Shown piece by piece: positions 8,043-16,498 of a DNA stretch of 64,000 nt; the first letter of the stretch is position 1; each line of letters begins with the position of its first letter. The DNA comes from Bacteroidaceae bacterium (GTDB lineage: Bacteria; Bacteroidota; Bacteroidia; Bacteroidales; Bacteroidaceae). The notes under the pieces are model-generated. The model made no database searches. It was given only the letters and a program-made list of their open reading frames with translations, and was not told the DNA's origin. The position numbers and the translations under genes are program-made. The stretch is taken from contig JAFXNA010000013.1 in NCBI GenBank assembly GCA_017529865.1, positions 1 through 64,000 of the forward strand. The letters are read 5' to 3'.

Positions 8043-9047
8043 CTAATCTTCTTGTTCTATGACGTAGTCTACTACCTCGGGGTTGACTCGGATGTTGTAG
8101 ATTCCCTGAGGGGATTCACGTATGATAAGTTTACATTTCTTGTCTTGTGGTTTGATTGTGTTGTAGTCGATGACGATGATGAAGTCGTCTTCGGCGATGT
8201 GGTTGAACATGGTGGCGCTGACCTTGAAGGTGACGTCGGCCATGAGTGGGAAGGTGCGCAGTATCTTGTTGTGAGGTATGTTCTCGCAATAGATGGGTAC
8301 CTTGACGGTCTTGGTGGTGAAGAGGTCGACACATGCTTTGACGCTGACGGTATCGGGTATCATCTTGACGCCTTTAAGTCGGCTGAGGGGGAGTCGGAGC
8401 TGGACTGTGTCTTTGACGTCGTCCAGGATGACTGGCTCAGTGTAGACGACTTTGATAGTGTCGTAGATGTTGCTGGGGGCATAGATGTCAACGTATTTGG
8501 GTTGTAATTCTATGCCGCAGAGCAGGTACTCGTCGGATGTGCGTATCTTTCCCTGGAACTCGATGGGTATCTGCTTGTGTTCGCCCATCGAGTAGTAGAT
8601 GTCGACGGTGGAGGGGGTGACGCTTTGTATGGCGACTCCCTTTGGCAGCTCTTTGGTGAGTGTCTTCTTCCACACGTAGTTGTCGATGGTGAGCACGCCT
8701 CCCATCTTGGGCAGGTCGTTATAGTCGACGTTCAGCACTTTGTGGCGTCGCTTCACGAGGTACTGCATGATGGAGAATCCTCGTCCTGACACGGATGCCG
8801 ATATGGTGGACGGCAGGTCGGATGTGAAGATGAGGTTCTTTGGCTGGTTGATGATCCGGAGTTCGTATTCGAGATTGACGGTGGTGTGGTCTTTGAAGGT
8901 CTGTGAGAGCCAGAATGCTACCGCAACGATGAGGAACAGGAGAAACACCATGATTTCTCTGTTGACCGTCACGAATCTGAACCGGCGGAACAGATTTCGG
9001 ATATAGGCTACACTTCGCTTTCGGAATATTGTAAATCCGGATTCCAT
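8043..9047 (-). CDS. YbbR-like domain protein
   Basis: A 334-residue membrane-anchored protein: a basic N-terminus, one helix (IMVFLLFLIVAVAFWLSQTF, about residues 32-51) and an extracytoplasmic part made of YbbR-type beta repeats. In Firmicutes the related CdaR regulates diadenylate cyclase. In Bacteroidales the gene is regularly found beside coaE, yajC and nusB, as here, and its role is unproven. No cyclase gene is visible in this window. The start codon lies 17 bases behind yajC. Confidence 0.85.
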   Translation of the reverse strand: MESGFTIFRKRSVAYIRNLFRRFRFVTVNREIMVFLLFLIVAVAFWLSQTFKDHTTVNLEYELRIINQPKNLIFTSDLPSTISASVSGRGFSIMQYLVKRRHKVLNVDYNDLPKMGGVLTIDNYVWKKTLTKELPKGVAIQSVTPSTVDIYYSMGEHKQIPIEFQGKIRTSDEYLLCGIELQPKYVDIYAPSNIYDTIKVVYTEPVILDDVKDTVQLRLPLSRLKGVKMIPDTVSVKACVDLFTTKTVKVPIYCENIPHNKILRTFPLMADVTFKVSATMFNHIAEDDFIIVIDYNTIKPQDKKCKLIIRESPQGIYNIRVNPEVVDYVIEQED

Positions 9048-9064
9048 CTACCCATTACACCTGT

Positions 9065-9409
9065 TTACTTCTGAACGGACTGTGCAACGTCGGCAAACAC
9101 GTAGTTGCGATCGACTTGTATGGTTACTCCCTTTGAGATTTCAATGGTTACGTAAGCCTCTCCTTCGTTGAGTTCCTTGATGGTTCCGTAGAGTCCGCCA
9201 CCTGTCACTACGCGTGTACCGACTGTGAGGCTGTTGCGGAACTTCTGGATTTCCTTCTGTTTCTTCTGTTGAGGACGTATCATAAAGAAATACATGATTG
9301 CAAACAATGCAACCAGCATTATAATCATGGTAGGGTCGAATCCGCCCATACCCTTGCCTGATTGGGCATCTGCAGCTCCTTGTGCTGCCTGTAATAGCTG
9401 AATCATCAT
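9065..9409 (-). CDS. yajC: Preprotein translocase subunit YajC
   Basis: Small accessory subunit of the SecDF-YajC complex of the Sec translocon. It has 114 residues with one N-terminal membrane helix (TMIIMLVALFAIMYFFMIRP) followed by the conserved QQKKQKE basic segment and a small beta domain (VGTRVVTGGGLYGTI). The extra N-terminal stretch (QLLQAAQGAADAQSGKGMGG) is typical of Bacteroidales homologues. Confidence 0.95.
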   Translation of the reverse strand: MMIQLLQAAQGAADAQSGKGMGGFDPTMIIMLVALFAIMYFFMIRPQQKKQKEIQKFRNSLTVGTRVVTGGGLYGTIKELNEGEAYVTIEISKGVTIQVDRNYVFADVAQSVQK

Positions 9410-9453
9410 AATAGTTTATTGCTTAGATGTTTTTAATTGGTTAATGATTACTT

Positions 9454-10383
9454 TTATTTTTTCATGAGTTTATGTTCTTTGATGAGGCGCTTCGAGACGT
9501 TGTCGAGTATGCCGTTGATATATTTGTGGCTCTTGGGTGTACTGTAGTACTTTGCCATTTCGATATATTCGTTGATGGTGACCGATACGGGTATCTCTGA
9601 GAAGCTGAACATCTCGGCGAGTGCCATTTGCATGAGGATAACGTCCATGAATGCGAGGCGGTCGAACTCCCAGTTCTTCACGCTCTTGCTGATGAGCGAC
9701 TGGTAGTACTGGCAGTTGTCGATTGACTTGCGCAACAGAATCTGTGCGAACTCCTTGTCTTCATAATCGCGGAACTCGGGCAGCAACTCCTGATCGGCTC
9801 CATTAGCTTGCTCGAACCGCTTGATGGTCTTCAGCACAAAGGTATCGACTATTTCTTTGTCGTCGTTCCAATAGATACACTTATCTTCGATGTTCTCGTC
9901 GATTTCCTCTGCTCGCATGATGATGTTCTTGTAGAGTTTACGCCATAGTTCACGGTCGGCATTGTAGTCTACTTCGGTCTGCGTCATGTATTCGGCATAA
10001 TACTCAGACTCGGTGATGAAGGCATAGAGCTTTTTCAGCAACTCGCGATCCTGACTCCATCCCAACGATGGGTTGGTATCGACAAAATGCATCAGCTGTT
10101 TGTTGGATGCCAACTGCTGAATGAACTGATTGTCCAAGAAGCGATGACTGATGACGGTATCGATGTGTGCAACTCGATTGCGTTCTTCCTGGTCGTTGAT
10201 GATTTCGTCAGCCATCCGGGTGATATCGACCATCAAAAGTAGGAGGAGATTATAGAGGTCGTAAGCCTTGTCCAAACTCTCCATCAATATCTTCTCGGCC
10301 GACTCGGCTCGCCCGTCTCCATTCTGGTAAAATGCGTATAACAGTTGAAGTATCTTAATGCGAATTAATGTACGATTTATCAT
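9454..10383 (-). CDS. nusB: Transcription antitermination factor NusB, long form
   Basis: Binds boxA RNA with NusE (S10) in rRNA antitermination. The protein has 309 residues, about twice the E. coli length. The NusB fold occupies roughly the last 130 residues (LAFMDVILMQMALAEM, SVTINEYIEMAKYYS, KYINGILDNV), preceded by a helical extension usual in Bacteroidota. I chose the ATG giving MINRTLIRIK; a GTG four codons upstream is in frame but less likely. It is the first gene of a minus-strand operon, with a -7 element 32 bases upstream. Confidence 0.93.
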   Translation of the reverse strand: MINRTLIRIKILQLLYAFYQNGDGRAESAEKILMESLDKAYDLYNLLLLLMVDITRMADEIINDQEERNRVAHIDTVISHRFLDNQFIQQLASNKQLMHFVDTNPSLGWSQDRELLKKLYAFITESEYYAEYMTQTEVDYNADRELWRKLYKNIIMRAEEIDENIEDKCIYWNDDKEIVDTFVLKTIKRFEQANGADQELLPEFRDYEDKEFAQILLRKSIDNCQYYQSLISKSVKNWEFDRLAFMDVILMQMALAEMFSFSEIPVSVTINEYIEMAKYYSTPKSHKYINGILDNVSKRLIKEHKLMKK

Positions 10384-10414
10384 AACAAAAAACACTTTTT
10401 TTGATTTCGTGATG

Positions 10415-10422
10415 CAAAATTA
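10415..10422 (-). promoter_or_regulatory. -7 element (TAATTTTG) of the nusB operon
   Basis: TAnnTTTG match on the minus strand, upstream of nusB-yajC-ybbR-coaE-DUF5606. Confidence 0.5.
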
Positions 10423-10510
10423 TAAAAAAAATCCCAATTTTCTTGCATATCTCAAAAAAAAAGAACAAATTTGCATGCAATTTCAATGTTGAACTCAGAA
10501 AAATCAAGAG

Positions 10511-10855
10511 ATGATGACGAATGCAGACAAAGAACTGGTCTTCTCAGAGAGTGTAAAAGCTGGTAAAAGAATTTACTATTTCGACGTGAAGCAAAGTCGT
10601 AATGGCGACAAATATGTGGCTATTACAGAGAGTAAGAAAATTGTGTCGGGAACAGAAGACAATCCTCAGGTGAGTTACGAGAAACACAAGGTTTTCCTGT
10701 ATAAGGAGGACTTTGAGAAATTCGCCGCAGCACTCGACAAAGCAATCAAAGTGGCAAGTGAAGGAATCGTTCCGGAACCTGCTGCTGAAGAGCCTGCTAC
10801 CGAAGAACCTGCTGCTGTCGGGCCAATCGATACCAATCTGGACATACAATTCTAA
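10511..10855 (+). CDS. PUR-like nucleic-acid-binding protein (DUF3276)
   Basis: A 114-residue cytoplasmic protein with the PUR-alpha-like fold: AGKRIYYFDVKQSRNGDKYV, then ITESKK and HKVFLYKEDFEKF. These are the conserved strand-helix motifs of the family, which binds single-stranded DNA or RNA. The C-terminal third is an acidic Pro/Ala/Glu linker ending in DTNLDIQF. Two adjacent ATG codons (10511, 10514) could start it. It is divergent from nusB. Regulatory targets are unknown. Confidence 0.85.
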   Translation: MMTNADKELVFSESVKAGKRIYYFDVKQSRNGDKYVAITESKKIVSGTEDNPQVSYEKHKVFLYKEDFEKFAAALDKAIKVASEGIVPEPAAEEPATEEPAAVGPIDTNLDIQF

Positions 10856-10933
10856 GGAACGACAAATGCTAACTGAAACAAAAATCCCCCTGTCCACTGG
10901 ACAGAGGGGTTTGAATGTGTCTGTTTGTGAGTG

Positions 10934-11005
10934 AGGTCGGTACCCGATTCGAACGGGTGTAGACGGTTTTGCAGACCGTTGACTAAGCCTCTCATCCAAC
11001 CGACC
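10934..11005 (-). tRNA. tRNA-Cys (GCA)
   Basis: On the minus strand the acceptor arms GGTCGGT and ACCGACC pair perfectly, and the discriminator base is U as expected for Cys. The anticodon stem ACGGT/ACCGT encloses the loop CTGCAAA with anticodon GCA. The T arm carries the GTTCGAATC loop (stem CCCG/CGGG). CCA is not encoded. A TACCTTTG promoter element lies about 19 bases upstream. Confidence 0.96.
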
Positions 11006-11023
11006 ATTTTCGATTTGCGGGTG

Positions 11024-11031
11024 CAAAGGTA
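11024..11031 (-). promoter_or_regulatory. -7 element (TACCTTTG) of tRNA-Cys
   Basis: Exact TAnnTTTG match on the minus strand, followed by GCACC, 19 bases before the mature 5' end. Confidence 0.7.
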
Positions 11032-11075
11032 CAAAATAAATTACAATTCACAATGCATAATTCGAAATTATTTCG

Positions 11076-11083
11076 TAATTTTG
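11076..11083 (+). promoter_or_regulatory. -7 element (TAATTTTG) of tilS
   Basis: TAnnTTTG match 18 bases upstream of the tilS ATG, giving a nearly leaderless mRNA, similar to prfA. Confidence 0.6.
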
Positions 11084-11101
11084 CATAAAAATTGAGCACT
11101 A

Positions 11102-12454
11102 ATGGCAATTCTTGCGGATATTTACGGGAAAATAGATGCTTTTTGCAGCCGTAACCAGCTGTTCGGCTCGCACGATAAAGTGCTGGTGGCACTGAGTGGC
11201 GGGGCTGATTCGGTGTTCCTGCTGCGATATCTCATGTCTCTTGGTTATGAGGTCGTAGCTGCGCATTGCAATTTCCACCTGCGTGATGCCGAAAGTATGC
11301 GCGATGAACGGTTTGTGCGCGAGTTGTGCCAATCGCTTGCTGTGCCCCTTCAGGTGAAGGACTTCGATACTCAGGCAGTAGCTCAGCATGAACACATCAG
11401 CATCGAGATGGCTGCCCGCAACTTGCGCTATGAGTGGTTCGAACAGGTGCGACAGACCATCGGGGCTAATAGCATCGCCGTAGCACACCATCAGGACGAC
11501 AACATTGAGAGCATCTTGCTGAACTTGGTTCGCGGTACAGGCATCAAGGGATTGTGTGGCATCCAGCCTCGCAACAGTCACATTGTCCGTCCTTTGCTGT
11601 GTATCGCTCGGGCCGATATCCGAGCAGGACTGGAAGAAATGCATCAAGCGTTTGTGGACGACAGCACCAATCTCGACAACCAATTTAGCCGCAACCGAAT
11701 CCGGCTCGATGTGATGCCCATCCTGCGCAGCATCAATGCTGGTGCCGACAGCAATATCATTACAACGATTGAAAACCTCAACGAGGTCAAAGATGTTTAC
11801 GATGAGAGCATCCAAAGGAGCATCCAGCAGTGTTGCCATCAAGAGGACGACACCTTATATATAAATATAAAGGAGCTTAACGAGTCGGCTTCTCCCCTAT
11901 CGGTACTTCACACCATCTTAGACCCTCTGGGATTCAATCGCACACAGACGCAACAGCTGCTGCAATGCCGACAAGTAGGAAAGCAATTCCTCTCTGCCAC
12001 TCATACAGCAATCGTCGATCGTACCGATATTCTTGTGGGGAAAACAATCCTTCGACAGGCTCGGGAGCCAGCGGAAATGAAAGGGGGAGTGAAACTGGAA
12101 GTGAACGAGCTGATGATCGATGATAATAAAGCGATCCTGAAAGACAGCAATCATGCTTATCTCGATGCCGACAAGGTGAAGGGAAAACTGATAGTCCGCC
12201 CTACCCGACCAGCCGACCGCTTCCGGCCCTTTGGCATGAAGGGTCAGAAACTGGTGAGCGACCTGCTGACCGATCTGAAAGTAAATAGACTGGAGCGGTC
12301 ACAACAGTTGGTGGTGTGTGACGACGAGCGCATCCTATGGGTGGTAGGACGCCGTGTGTCAGAGGATTGTAGGGTGACGGAAACGACTCGCAGGGTTATT
12401 TGTTTGGATGCTTCTTCAGTTGTTTCTTCTGCATCTGCTTCCACTGAGCCTTAG
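11102..12454 (+). CDS. tilS: tRNA(Ile)-lysidine synthase
   Basis: Converts C34 of the CAU anticodon of tRNA-Ile2 to lysidine. The N-terminal N-type ATP pyrophosphatase has the PP-loop ALSGGADSVFLLRYL (about residue 31) and AHHQDDNIES. The middle and C-terminal parts match the TilS substrate-binding domains (RPTRPADRFRPFGMKGQKLV). The protein has 450 residues. The last 59 bases overlap the converging CNNM/CBS gene, and the final residues (SSVVSSASASTEP) look like read-through of that gene. A short segment around 12055-12105 resembles a repeat-derived insertion (see findings). Confidence 0.95.
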   Translation: MAILADIYGKIDAFCSRNQLFGSHDKVLVALSGGADSVFLLRYLMSLGYEVVAAHCNFHLRDAESMRDERFVRELCQSLAVPLQVKDFDTQAVAQHEHISIEMAARNLRYEWFEQVRQTIGANSIAVAHHQDDNIESILLNLVRGTGIKGLCGIQPRNSHIVRPLLCIARADIRAGLEEMHQAFVDDSTNLDNQFSRNRIRLDVMPILRSINAGADSNIITTIENLNEVKDVYDESIQRSIQQCCHQEDDTLYINIKELNESASPLSVLHTILDPLGFNRTQTQQLLQCRQVGKQFLSATHTAIVDRTDILVGKTILRQAREPAEMKGGVKLEVNELMIDDNKAILKDSNHAYLDADKVKGKLIVRPTRPADRFRPFGMKGQKLVSDLLTDLKVNRLERSQQLVVCDDERILWVVGRRVSEDCRVTETTRRVICLDASSVVSSASASTEP

Positions 12455-13469
12455 CATATTCCTGCATATCTACCACTTCATCTTTCTCATCGACAATTTC
12501 AAAACCTAGCATGGTTTCAATCACGTCTTCGAGGGTCACGATGCCTCGCAGACTGCCGTATTCATCGATAATGATGGAGATATGTTCTTTCTTCTCAAGC
12601 AGTTTTTCCCAGATGTTGGCAACCGGCTCTTCTTCCGAGAACGAGAGGATGGGTCGTGCCAACTCCTTCAGGTGTACATTGAATTTATCTTCAGCCAAGC
12701 GTTCCAGAATCGTCTGACGCAACACATAGCCTGTGATGTAGTCGCTGTTGTCGTCATCGTAGATTGGGATGCGCGAATAGGTGGAGAGTTCTTCGTCTTC
12801 GTAGAACTCCTTGAGCGTCATCGAGCTGTCGGCCATCGATACTACCACACTCGGAGTCATAATCTCGTGAGCGGTAATCTCGTCAAGCTTCAGCAGGTTC
12901 TGAATCATTTTGTTCTCTTTCTTCTCCAACACACCCTCTTCAGCACCTACGGTCACCATTGCCGATACCTCCTCACGGCTCACCACTTGCTGGTTGGCTC
13001 CATGAGAAATGAGGTGAGTGATACGTTCCAGACACCATACAAGTGGGAATGTGATGAATACCAACACACGAATGATTTTCGTTGCAGGCAGCGCCAACGA
13101 ACGCCAGTGGGTCGACCCGATGGTCTTTGGAATGATTTCTGAGCAAATGAGAATAAGCAACGTGAATACACCTGACACGATACCAATCACCGTGTCGTGT
13201 GGATAATTCATCTGTTGAGCCATTTGCATCGCTTCTGAACCAACCAACGAAGCACCTACGGTGTTCGCAATGGTGTTCAGCACAAGAATTGCGGAAATCG
13301 GTCGCTCGATGTCCAGCTTATATTTTTTCAACAACGCAGCACCCTTCTTCTCCTGCGTTTCCAACGATGAGATGTACGACATCGGAGTCGACATCAGCGT
13401 GGCTTCCAACACAGAGCACAAACCCGAGATGAGCAGTGCAGCCACCATATAAATAATCATTAACTCCAT
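12396..13469 (-). CDS. CNNM (DUF21) and CBS-pair membrane protein, CorC/HlyC type
   Basis: A 357-residue inner-membrane protein. The N-terminal DUF21/CNNM transmembrane domain (about residues 1-170) carries helices such as MIIYMVAALLISGLCSVLEA. A CBS pair (about 195-320) follows, with IPIYDDDNSDYITGYVLR and IIIDEYGSLRGIVTLEDVIE. The usual C-terminal CorC_HlyC domain is absent, replaced by a short basic tail (KQMQKKQLKKHPNK). Family members are linked to Mg2+/Co2+ efflux. It converges on tilS with a 59-base overlap. Confidence 0.88.
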   Translation of the reverse strand: MELMIIYMVAALLISGLCSVLEATLMSTPMSYISSLETQEKKGAALLKKYKLDIERPISAILVLNTIANTVGASLVGSEAMQMAQQMNYPHDTVIGIVSGVFTLLILICSEIIPKTIGSTHWRSLALPATKIIRVLVFITFPLVWCLERITHLISHGANQQVVSREEVSAMVTVGAEEGVLEKKENKMIQNLLKLDEITAHEIMTPSVVVSMADSSMTLKEFYEDEELSTYSRIPIYDDDNSDYITGYVLRQTILERLAEDKFNVHLKELARPILSFSEEEPVANIWEKLLEKKEHISIIIDEYGSLRGIVTLEDVIETMLGFEIVDEKDEVVDMQEYAKAQWKQMQKKQLKKHPNK

Positions 13470-13618
13470 ATTGTCCCCTTTCTATTTTCCAGACAATATG
13501 TATATTCACTCATGCGCCGAGGCGCCGGATAACCATCTGAATCAGTATTCATGTATATACTATTAAACTCTTTAAACTCTTAAACTGTCTTTCAACTTTA
13601 AACTATCAACTTTAAACT
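13470..13618. repeat. AT-rich repeat spacer between upp and the CNNM gene
   Basis: Contains repeated AACTTTAAACT and TTAAACTCTT units and a small GC hairpin near 13515 (GCGCC/GGCGC). No coding potential was seen. Confidence 0.5.
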
Positions 13619-14281
13619 TTAAATCTTCCCTCCGTACGCCAAGTCGCCTGCGTCACCCAGTCCGGGAACGATATAGGCATGTTCGTTCAGCTCCGGATCG
13701 ATGACTGCACACCACAGGGTTACGTTCGCGTTGTCGCGGAAAGACTTCTTCAGGAAGTCCACGCCACGCTTCGAGGCAATGACGCTACACAGGTGAACCT
13801 CTGCCGGGATGCCTTTCGTGCAGAATGCCTCGTAACCCAGTTCGAAACTGCCTCCGGTAGCCAACATAGGGTCAGCAATGATGAGAGTCTTACCTGTGAG
13901 GTCGGGCGACGCGATATACTCAATCTGTATGCCCACATCCTTACAATCCTTGTCCTTATAGTAGCGGTAGGCCGATACGAACGCATTGTCAGCCTGGTCA
14001 AACACATCAAGGAATCCCTGATGGAAAGGCAGTCCGGCACGGAAAATGGTGCCAAGCACAATCTTATTGTCGAATGTCTGCACAGGAGCCACACCCAGCG
14101 GTGTCTGTATCTTCTTCTCCGAATAGGCTAACTGTCGACTCAACTCATAAGCCATCACATGCCCAATCCGCACCAGATTGTTGCGGAACTTAGCTCGGTC
14201 GCCCTGAATATTGATGTCGCGCAACTCCACCAGATACTGGTTGAGTACTGTATTTTTTTCTGATAGATTTATTACTTTCAT
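13619..14281 (-). CDS. upp: Uracil phosphoribosyltransferase
   Basis: Salvages uracil to UMP using PRPP. The PRPP-binding signature LIIADPMLATGGS and the uracil-binding end (VPGLGDAGDLAYGG) are both visible. The protein has 220 residues, normal length. A near-consensus -7 element (TACCTTCG, one mismatch) lies at 14306-14313 on the minus strand. Confidence 0.96.
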   Translation of the reverse strand: MKVINLSEKNTVLNQYLVELRDINIQGDRAKFRNNLVRIGHVMAYELSRQLAYSEKKIQTPLGVAPVQTFDNKIVLGTIFRAGLPFHQGFLDVFDQADNAFVSAYRYYKDKDCKDVGIQIEYIASPDLTGKTLIIADPMLATGGSFELGYEAFCTKGIPAEVHLCSVIASKRGVDFLKKSFRDNANVTLWCAVIDPELNEHAYIVPGLGDAGDLAYGGKI

Positions 14282-14401
14282 CTATTATTAACGTATTTTG
14301 ACTTGCGAAGGTACGGCTTTTATTTCAATCCACCAAATTATTTTGGGGTTTTGTGCATAAAACCAGCATAAAGCCTACTCGAATCATCGCAAACTGCAAC
14401 C

Positions 14402-15913
14402 TTACATTGAACTATTTGCTATCAAATTAAACACCTTCAAATACTTACTGAACTGCTCCTTATCGTCCACACCCGAGTCACCTTCGTCATCATCGTCCGG
14501 AGTCTTCACCTTTCGGTCGATACACTTCCCATTCTCGTCAAAGTAATAGCGCCACTCGTAAGTCTCGCCTTCCTCAATCGTCTGTGTATACGAGAAAATC
14601 AGCTTGTCGTAGGTAGGATCGAGCAGGAACTCGCTGTACTCCTTGAAGTACATGCTACTATGCTGGTCAACGATGAAATAGCAGTGGTTGCGGTAACCAT
14701 CGTCCTTCGGATCGGGTTCAAAGTAAAATTTGACGTCATCGGTCACTGGCGGATAGTCTTCAGCCAACTGGTCGTGAATCACGATACGCATATCGCGAGG
14801 CAATTCCGACTTGTTGTTTTTCGATACCTTATCCTTTGCATTCGCATACGTGCTCTTTATCATCTTCAAGCGGTCAGCTTTCGAGGTCGTTTGCAGCTTC
14901 GAAGCCACCTGTTTAATATCGTTCGGGTTAATCATCGTTTCGAAGACACCGAGATACGTCTTAGCAAGGGTCCGCTCCATTCCGCCATCATACGGCTCCA
15001 GATCGTCCTCATCAACATCCTTGCCACCCTCCTTCTTTTTCTGCTCAATCAGTTTCCCCTGCTCGTCATAGTAGTAACGATACTCAATTACATGACCCGC
15101 ATCCGTCTCAGTTCGAGTATAGACAAACAGCAGATGCCCTTTCTCGGGGTCAAACAACCATTCGCGATTCATCAAGTGACCATGAGCCGAGAACTCCTCA
15201 GTGGCGAAATAACAGATTGACGTAGGGTCGATGAGGTAGCTCGTCGGTTCATTCTTCTTTTTGAAGAAGAACTTCAGTTCCGTCTCCTCGTTGATGATGA
15301 AATCCTCGTCCACCTGCGTCCCGTCATTCAGCGTGATGGTCATATCATGCGGAGCCTTTCCCTCCTTACCGTTCGCAGCCACCATCTTCTTCGCATCGGC
15401 ATACACCTCACGAATGCGCTTTATCTGCCCATCCTTCGACTGACTGCCTTGAGTGAAGAAAGCGCTCAGGTTCCTCAGAATCGTGTTGTAGGTCGTCACA
15501 GCCAGTTCTTTCGGGTCGTGCGTGTACCAAGTAGCATTGATTTTCTGACCGTCAGCATACTCCATATACACACGATATGAATGTCCACCCGTCATCCCAT
15601 CATCCTGATTGTAACCATTCAGTTTCCCCACATCCAAGTCCTGCAACAGCTGCTGCATCCGCTTCACGTCGTCAGCCGTCACAGCATACTCCTTCTTCGT
15701 CTCCAACCTGGTACCCGCATCTGTACATTTCACAACCTTCGGAGTCTTCCCCACATCAGCAATCAGTTCGTAATAGTCCTTCCCCTTGTCAGGAATACCA
15801 TACGGAGTCTCCGCACAACTGCAATAAATCAGCTGCGACTTCGGAGTGGTCTGAGCCATCCCAGCCACAAAAACGAACAAGAGCGGCAACAAAACAATCA
15901 GTTTCCTTTTCAT
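14402..15913 (-). CDS. Secreted protein of unknown function with an internal duplication
   Basis: The signal peptide MKRKLIVLLPLLFVFVAGMAQ predicts export. The mature part has an N-terminal domain (about residues 25-155) and two similar modules (about 165-325 and 345-503). Both run: a helix with Y-A-x-A-K-x-x-V, a DM(T/R)I strand, FYF/FFF strands, a line with LLDPTYDKLIFSYTQT or LFDPEKGHLLFVYTRT, and finally the pair EYRYYYDEQGKLIEQK / EWRYYFDENGKCIDRK. No catalytic motif was recognised. It is monocistronic with its own TATCTTTG element. Likely a periplasmic or surface-exposed protein. Confidence 0.8.
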   Translation of the reverse strand: MKRKLIVLLPLLFVFVAGMAQTTPKSQLIYCSCAETPYGIPDKGKDYYELIADVGKTPKVVKCTDAGTRLETKKEYAVTADDVKRMQQLLQDLDVGKLNGYNQDDGMTGGHSYRVYMEYADGQKINATWYTHDPKELAVTTYNTILRNLSAFFTQGSQSKDGQIKRIREVYADAKKMVAANGKEGKAPHDMTITLNDGTQVDEDFIINEETELKFFFKKKNEPTSYLIDPTSICYFATEEFSAHGHLMNREWLFDPEKGHLLFVYTRTETDAGHVIEYRYYYDEQGKLIEQKKKEGGKDVDEDDLEPYDGGMERTLAKTYLGVFETMINPNDIKQVASKLQTTSKADRLKMIKSTYANAKDKVSKNNKSELPRDMRIVIHDQLAEDYPPVTDDVKFYFEPDPKDDGYRNHCYFIVDQHSSMYFKEYSEFLLDPTYDKLIFSYTQTIEEGETYEWRYYFDENGKCIDRKVKTPDDDDEGDSGVDDKEQFSKYLKVFNLIANSSM

Positions 15914-15947
15914 ATCGATTTAATGATGTATGATTCTATTGATGTTG

Positions 15948-15955
15948 CAAAGATA
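15948..15955 (-). promoter_or_regulatory. -7 element (TATCTTTG) of the duplicated secreted protein gene
   Basis: Exact TAnnTTTG match on the minus strand, 35 bases before the start codon. Confidence 0.6.
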
Positions 15956-16007
15956 CACCTTTTCTTTCAATCCGCCAAATATAAATCATATTTATTACCT
16001 GCAGAAA

Positions 16008-16042
16008 TAAAAAAACACCCACAACATTGTGAGTGTTTTTTA
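16008..16042. terminator. Terminator downstream of rpmE
   Basis: AAAAACACCCACAA and TTGTGAGTGTTTTT form a 14-bp stem with one G-T wobble and a 2-nt loop. T-rich on both strands, so it can act in both directions, but no plus-strand gene ends here. Confidence 0.85.
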
Positions 16043-16058
16043 TTGTGTGTCCAAAGAA

Positions 16059-16313
16059 TTACTTCTTCGTCATCACCTTGTAGCGGTTCATGAACTTATC
16101 AACACGACCAGCGGTGTCGACGAGCTTAGCCTTACCTGTGTAGAATGGATGTGATGAAGAGGAGATTTCAAGCTTGATGAGTGGATACTCCTTACCTTCA
16201 AATTCGATAGTCTCGTTTGACTTTGCACAAGACTGTGAGAGGAACATATCGCCATTGCTCATGTCCTTGAACACTACAGGGCGATAATTCTCTGGATGAA
16301 TACCTTTTTTCAT
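16059..16313 (-). CDS. rpmE2: 50S ribosomal protein L31, type B
   Basis: An 84-residue ribosomal protein beginning [19 protein letters not shown] and containing SHPFYTGK. It lacks the CxxC zinc ligands of the type A form, so it is the zinc-independent type B paralogue. It is flanked by a strong terminator and a -7 element 95 bases upstream, leaving room for a structured leader. Confidence 0.96.
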   Translation of the reverse strand: MKKGIHPENYRPVVFKDMSNGDMFLSQSCAKSNETIEFEGKEYPLIKLEISSSSHPFYTGKAKLVDTAGRVDKFMNRYKVMTKK

Positions 16314-16384
16314 TTTCGTTTTGTTTTATTGTTTTTATACAGTTCAATTTTTGTTCTGGTGAACAATAAAATATCTCTTTTGAC

Positions 16385-16415
16385 TGCGGATGTCCGCATT
16401 CGGGGTGCAAAGGTA
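16385..16415 (-). promoter_or_regulatory. rpmE promoter (TACCTTTG) and leader hairpin
   Basis: The -7 element TACCTTTG reads on the minus strand at 16408-16415. A perfect TGCGGA-TG-TCCGCA palindrome follows at 16385-16398, so a transcript starting just after the -7 would carry this hairpin near its 5' end. Ribosomal protein leaders are often autoregulatory; that role is inference here. Confidence 0.5.
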
Positions 16416-16498
16416 CGAAATAATTCATAATGCATAATGCATAATGCATAGTTTTTTTGCAAAACAGCCTATTTTTCTACCTTCCTGCTACCCAATTT

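Noticed and set aside
7671..8507. 278-codon plus-strand frame
   Set aside because: It is antisense to coaE and ybbR, with Asp/Val/Tyr-rich composition typical of a shadow frame.
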